Assembly: GCF_023053635.1 (NCBI RefSeq)
Contig: NC_086176.1
Span: 73,728,536-73,792,535, forward strand
Direction: 5' to 3'
DNA from: Elgaria multicarinata webbii
Taxonomy: Eukaryota > Chordata > Lepidosauria > Squamata > Anguidae
DNA length: 64,000 nucleotides
The notes beneath the pieces are model-generated. The model was not told the origin of the DNA. It ran no database searches and was given only the letters and a program-made list of their open reading frames with translations. The position numbers and the translations under genes were made by a program. Of the stretch, positions 38,401 through 46,035 are shown one piece after another (positions within the stretch are counted from its first letter, which is position 1; the number at the start of each line of letters is the position of its first letter).

Positions 38401-41400
38401 AAGGCTGACCTTGGGTGAAGACCAGACTGCTTTTATTGTATGAAGTTGCTTCTGCATTTTACATTCCTGCCATTGGCAGTTTAGAATTCGTCATACAACT
38501 TGTTCTATAAACATTCAGCAGTAGTATGCATTGCTTTGAATGATCTCTCCTAAAACTCATCCATTGTAAAGGGCATTCTGCATATGCACTTGGGCTTGGG
38601 AACAAAGTGTAAATATTTGTATTTCTTTATAGGTGTTAAAGAGACTTGCACTGCCTCCACAGATCCTTTGTCAACAAGTGAACTACCGGACTACTTTGTG
38701 TAAGTAGGATAATGTTGGACAAAGGGGTGGGGCAACAAGAAACAATTGATGCAATCCTACTTAAAGTGATAAAGCATTTGAACTATGGAAGTTCACAAGC
38801 TTAAAACATGGGAAACGTGCATGACAGTGTTGCACATTTAAGTTCAAGTAATTTACATTGTAACAGTCCAATTATGCTCAGCTTGTTATCTATATTGAAG
38901 AGAAAAGCCTCTTAGTATACATGCAACCTTCGAAAGTGCTTGAGAATGAAATTCATGTTTGCTTTACCTCTGGCCTTCTCATAAGAATAAAGTAATCAAA
39001 GTATCCATGATCTTTAGACGGCTTGTCTGGCAGAAAAAGCCAGATACTGCTACTGCCGTTTTTACTCCTGGTACAGAGATTCTGCCATCCCTCCATCCAA
39101 ACAGTTTCATCCATTACAAGAGTAACTTTCTCAGGTGAAATAATGGCCTCAATCCAATTTGTTCCCAGAGTTTTGCATCCAAGCAACTCGCAGCTGCCCG
39201 TATAGGGAAATGCTCAAGAGGCAAGTGACAACAATGATACTGAAGGACTCCTCAGCCATCAATGACTCAGAGTTTTTTGCTTTCTTTGTGAAGTAGCTCA
39301 TCTCCTGTGCAGTCTGTTCCTGTTCTATATATTAATCATGGCTGCAGCATTCACTGTAAAAGTGACTAACAGCAAAAGTTCAAATTATTTTGTTCATGGC
39401 ATTTGTATATTGCCTTTCCTACACTTTTGAGGAGCTTACAAAGTAAAAAAAATGAAGAAGAAAAAAACCAGGAATAGACTACAAACTAAAGCAACTCCTT
39501 AACTTTGCAGTTCAGATCTAAATTTATGTTTCAAATTGCCTCCCATTTTCTCCAATTTCTGCCATTAGTTGTAGACATGCTTACATTGTTTAACAATGTT
39601 TAGCACCCATTTGTTTCCAGGCAGAGGTTGACTCTCAATACCATTTTCCTTCTTTGTTCTTACTGCCATTTAATTTGATTGACTGTGGCAATCCATGTGA
39701 CTCTTTTGAGTGGTACCTCTTTGCTTGATTTATGGTGCACATGTCAAACAAAATCATAATTGGAGTAAATGGCAGGGAACATAATTGAGAAGGGAGGACA
39801 ATGAGAATGAGAAAGTAAAATATCAGAGAAGATGTAGCAGCCAGAGGAACAAAAGGGCACCAGGCATTTTGAGAGTTTGGCAAGGTGAATATTTCTGTGG
39901 CATTGCAAGCAAGCCCTGTTTTGAAAAGGCTGTTCCTACATAGAGTAAGCAAAGCTTGGGTATGGCACAAATAAAAATAGCAAAACTATCCATGAAAACA
40001 AGTACTGTCTTTTCCACTTTTCTCTGATCTCCAGAACTGGTGACTTTCGCTTCAAAATAATTGATTTCCCCCCTAAATGTTCCAATAGATGTTCGTTAAT
40101 ATCTATTGGAACATTTAGCAAAAAGTTCCAATAGACATTAAGGAATGGAAGTATTTTATAATTGAGATGGTTAAGAACCTAAGAAGTGTCATGCTGGATC
40201 AGACCAAGAGTCCAGCACTCTGTTCACACAGTGGCCAATCAGCCATCGCCCAGGGATGAACAAGCAGGACATGGTGCAACAGCACCCTCCCACCCATGTT
40301 CCCCAGCAACTGGTGCACACAGGCTTACTGCCTCGAATACTGGAGATAGCACACGACCATCAGGGCTAGTAGCCATTGATAGGCTTTGCCACCAGGAATT
40401 TATCCAACCCCCTTTTAAAGCCATCCAAATTGACGGCCACCACTACATCTTGTGTTAGTGAGTTCCATAGTTTAACTATGTGCTGTGTGAAGAAGTGCTT
40501 CCTTTTATTTGTCCTGGATCTCCCACCAATCGGCTTCAGGGGATAATCCCGGGTTCTAGTATTTTGAGAGAGGGAGAAAAATGTCTCCCTATCCACATTC
40601 TCCATACCATGCATAATTTAAGGAGTGTTTTTAAAAATTCTTGTACTAGTTCAATCTATCATGCTTCAGGTACTAGTAATAGAGCTTGGCAGTGTGCATA
40701 TATAAACTCTTTGTAATATGTTCAGTGTGCTGCAGGTACAAATTAACTATTTATAGACATAATTTAAACTAATAATTGGCAGAAAAACATAGTGTTACTG
40801 TAGAAATCCTGCAGAAAAGTAATTATGTTAAAATGGTTACTGGTTTTCAGTATGTTGTTTGGAATGTGTTAATTTTTTTCAAAAATGGAAAGCCAAATAA
40901 AACTCTTTTCTAGCCTGTCTGTGATAGAGTACTACAAGTAAATCTCCTTTACAACAACAATCAAAAAGCAGTCGTTTTGATACGTGCAGTAAACCTAATA
41001 ATTGACCCTTGGTGGAAAAGACAGTCTGTTTTTTGAATGTTTTGAATTGAAATGCTGACACAAACTTGCCCTGTAGCAGTTTAATGTGCTACTGTGCAAC
41101 ACAGTGGTGATAGTGCAACTCTAACCATGTCCACATGACCCTTGTCCCTGGAATCACGCTGCCTGCACATGCCTAGCATATTAGCTGTAACTGGCACAGA
41201 GCCCTGTTTTGTTTTTCTTGGGCAATACACACTCCCATCTTTTGTGCAGAAAAATATGTGAAAATGGTGTCTTGCACTTCTATAAACACGTTTGAGGGCA
41301 CGGGTAGCATGAAGATACTGTTAATAGCAGTAGTACAGGGGAAGATAAAGGGCTCAAGGGTCAGTGGAAGTATGTTTTTATCTAAGATTGTCAGACTTCT

Positions 41401-44400
41401 ACTTTAGTTGGATTTTTCAGTTGCTGCCATGTCAGCCAAAAAACTTAATCCTTGTAATGCTTAACAATATCAAGTGTGTGGAGGGAAATATGTTTATTGG
41501 CAGAAAATAGACATGTAGGTGTTTCAAAGATTTTGCCCAGTAGAATTTTGTGAACCGCCCAGAGAGCTCTGGCTATTGGGCGGTATAAAAATGTAATAAA
41601 TAAATAAATAAATAAATAAATTTATTATAGCACCCTCTGTGTAAGTGACTGAGACATGCCCTTATAGAGGTGTTCTGGGTGGCGCTTCCAGTTACAAAGG
41701 GAGACCTTCAGATATCTGACAATGATGGTGTTGGATGAGCAAAGGTCACACATGGGGATGTATCAGATGTAACAGCAAAGAGATGGAGGGAACAAGAGAG
41801 TGGAGGGTGTTTAAAGGTGAGGTTGAGCAAAGTGTGTGGGATCTAGGAGCAATCAGGAAGCCAGTTTAGGGATTTAAGGAAGGTGATTGCATTTCAGAAA
41901 TGTGAAATTTTGGGCAGCACAGTGTTGGCTAGAGTGAGGGGTCCAAGGTGAGACAATAGAAGACCATATAACAGGATCTGTGATATTGTTCCTTCGAGTT
42001 GCCAAAACTAGACAAAGCAGGATGCTAACAGAGTGTAGTAGCACACAGCAAGCATGTGGACTGCATACAAAGCCTTTCTACTTAAACTGTAGAGGAGGAG
42101 GTGGAGGGGATTTATCTTTCTCCTGACACAATTGGAGCTGATAATAAAGCTTTAACTGTTCTTAACCTTCAGCAACTTGGGCTTTTTATTAACTTCCTTA
42201 ATCCAACATTCAGAAATCATGGTGGTTTACTTATACTGTTTATGAAATACAATTTCTAATAAAATACATAATATATTCTATCATTTTAATATTCTTGGCT
42301 TCTGTATAAAATCAGTGGATTTTATACAGAAAATCCAGCTTTACAAGGTGGTGTACTTGAAAAAAATGACAGATAACCAGTGGCATGTTTACATCAGCCC
42401 TGTATCCTGAGGTAGTCCCTGGACCATCCTTGTGCATCCAATTGATGCACAGGGCATCCTGGGGGCAACCCGGGACAACCAAGGACATTCCCTGGGATAT
42501 AAGAAATGGCAGAAAACCCAATTTTTCTCCGCAGACCATGTGGCTGCAGCTCCCGGGTCCTCCCGTCGTCCCCGCATGTAGCGGGGACCGTAAAATGGGC
42601 ATGGAGCTGCACAGGAGCAGTCCGTGCCCATCAGGGGTGGGGAGTGGGTTCAGGTTTTTGTTTTTTAAAATAGCCTTTTTTGCCTCTCCCTCTTTGGAAA
42701 AAAAATGGTGGCCGCAAAGTCCTTCTGGGACATTTCACAGCTGTCAAGACGCTGGGGGAGGGTTGCGGAGGCCAGTAAGTCTAGGATCCTCCCCCCTCTC
42801 TCCCTCTATACCCTATGGTGTAGACATGCCCCAGGACATGTGCAGAAAGGTAAAATTCTAATTGGTTAATAATCAGGTAGTCTGATACCCATGACTGCAT
42901 TGGAGTATGGATTAAGGAATATGCATAAATTGGATTAGGTTTGAAGGGGAAGTAAATTACTACAACCTTTAAAAAGTCAAGAACTGTTTTCTATTTTTTA
43001 AAAACAGGAAATATATAGCAATTGTCTCGTATGAGCAACGGCAAAGTTATAAGGATGACTTCAATGCGGAATATGATGAATACAGGAACTTGCATGCGAG
43101 GATGGAGAGCGTTACTAGGAGGTTTATGAAACTAGATGCACAGCGTAAACTGCTTTCTCCAGGATCAAAAGAATATCAGGTAAAAATTATATTTCATCTT
43201 CCATTGAGGCCATTTTGACTTTCTTAAAGAAGTCTGGCTCATGATTTGGGGTAATATTTCTGGAATAATGTCAGTACTAGTGTAAAGCGCATGTCGCCAT
43301 GGGCAGTAGTAGTCCTGCTCCTTTCCCGCTTTTTTGCCCCTCAGTCCCCTCACCACAGAGGGGCTCATGAAAAATGCAAATGTGGCTCACACACAATGAT
43401 TCCCTCTGAAATTTGCATACGGTGATGCCCCAACCTTCCTACACCCCCATTGGCACCCTCCATCCCCTGCCCCATCCCTGGTGGCAGTAACAGCCTAACT
43501 ACTGATTGGCCGAGCAGGGCTGTCTGTCATTCCTCTGGCAGAGGGGCCGCCCAGCCTGTTAGACATGGAGGAAATTGTTATTAAATCTCGAGCTTTGAAC
43601 TTTTTCAAACTTTTCTGCGTGTCTACACTGCTCAAGCTTCAGTTTAATACAAAATGAGCAAGATTTGGTAGCTATCAAGTAATAAACCTTACACTGCCGT
43701 ATTCTTATATAAGATTCCGTAGTCTGGTAACGCTTGAAGTTCCCACTCCTTAGTAAAGAATCCAAGAACTTCTGACTGCACCTTGTGCGCACCATCTCTA
43801 ATTTTGAGTGTACCAGAATTGTGATAATTCATGCCCTGCAGACTTGGCAGAACCTTGTAATGGTGATATAAGCCTGCACGGTCAGGCTTAAACCACTATG
43901 GGATTATTTTAGGGAGGGCTATTTATATATAAATATTTTTTTCTGATAAAAGTAATTTTAGGCACTAAGCAGACAACAGAGTGGTAGTGCAGAGTGCTTA
44001 TTCCTATTCCCATGGAGAGGAATAAGTGTAGTGAGTAGAGGAACAGGCTCAGATCACTCTTGAACTTTCAGATTACTAAAACTGAAAGAGAAGTGACATT
44101 TAATGCTGTGTATTAGACCAGTGATTTAGTGACAGCAAAGGATTGTGTAGAAGGGGGAAAGATATTCAAGATGGGGTAGAATCGACAGGAGATTTGTATA
44201 TGTTTTGTTGGTCTGTCCTGGTCTCCAGTTCTGAAGCTGATTCTAGCACAAATGTTAGGAGAAGATGCTTGTTTTGACAAAGCTCTTTGCCACAGAAAGG
44301 CAGTGTCTCTTTTTGGTCAACTTTTCATCATTTTTACCCTGCTATTGACGGCACCACAGAAAAAGGCACAGTAAAACTCCATAACTCTGAAAAGAGGAGG

Positions 44401-45982
44401 GGATACTTTCAGTAGAATGGAAGGGAAGTTTGGGATATGTAGCCTGGATGTTCTTACTCTATTTATGTTCGGTGCATGTGTCTTCAGTTAATTCTCAGAG
44501 TAATACTTAATAATTAGCTGTACCAATTCGCCATCAAATTATCATTGTTTCAACTCTTAAACTTGTAGATCCTTCACGAGGAAGTCTTACAGGAATATCG
44601 AAAGATCAAACAGGTTTGTATAGCTTATACCTAGTTATTGTGTGCCATATATGTGTAAAACGGTGAACCATACTGGCAGAATAGAATTACACAGCTGAAG
44701 GTTACCATCATAAAGGCCTAATTCCTATACTTGGTTAGGTTTCTCTGTATAAAAACCTAGTACTTGTTTGACCTGATTTTAAGCCATCTTCTGGCAATGT
44801 ATTTCATGACATGTCTGTGTTTAAATATTGGGAAATAGTTCCTAAACTTACCATGTTGAATCATTGCCTCTTGCCCTACCAGTAGTGAGGGTGGCTTCAC
44901 ATTGCACTGAGTGTGTGTTTTTTCAATCTGGGCAAACTCTTCCATTGGCCTGTTTTCAATATGTTTGTGGCAAATGTTTTGTTTTTGCTTCTGGCTATTT
45001 GCTAGAATGTTGGCTCTGTGCATTGTCTCTGAGCTTCAGTGCAGATTGACAATGTGGATTTTTCTCCCTTCTGCAAAAGAGTCTGCAGAAGTGTACAGAG
45101 ATTGATTGAGCCATTGAAGCATGCATTTTGCATCTCCCCCTGAAGAAGAGTTGCAGAGCCCAAAATCATTAGGATCATGAACAATTCATTGGCTCTATCA
45201 GTCTACTCTGCACTTTTTAACAGTCCTCTTTGCATCACGGCAAGGACCCCCTCCCCCCCCGCTCCCGCACATCACATGATGGAGTTCTGCGCTCATGGCA
45301 GAACTGCTCAGGACTATTTCATACATCTATTTCATCATACACATTCAATTTGGGAAGACACGATGTGTGCCCAGGTTTTAAAATTCTGTGGCCACGTGAA
45401 TTGGCGAGAAGCTCCATATAAACTGGATACGTTTTTGTCCTGCCTTCGATAGCATTCCATTTGCAGAACAATTTTTGGCAAATTGAGAAGTCTTCAGGTT
45501 CTCTCGCCAGCGGAATCTGCTAGCCGCAGTAGCAGCCAAGACTTGGTATCGATCCCAAATATTCAGAAAGATAAATGGTTGTCTGAAAATGTGAGAATGT
45601 TAAAAATGTGGCTTTGAGGCTACAGTTGGATATATGGCTCTCCATATGTGCTGTCCCTGATATGTTATTTAAAATTGAAGGAGTAATTCTGTATGCCTTA
45701 TGTTGCCTACATCACTTCTCTAATTCTGGGCAAATTATTCAGTAAATGGTATAGAGCTGTGGCAGGACTGGAGAGCGATGTGGCAGGTACTAGGACCTGG
45801 GAAGTACAATATTTTGCAGGACTAACTAAACTAACTATTAAGGACTGGAAGAGGAAACACAGGGAAAAGGCCATGGTTAGAAGCATGGGCAGAGAAGGAT
45901 GTTCAGTCCCTCCACTGATTTAAACAAGTTGAGAGAGGCAGATGAGGGTGCTAGAAACCCAAACTAGTTGTTGTTGTTGTTG

Positions 45983-46035
<53 letters not shown>

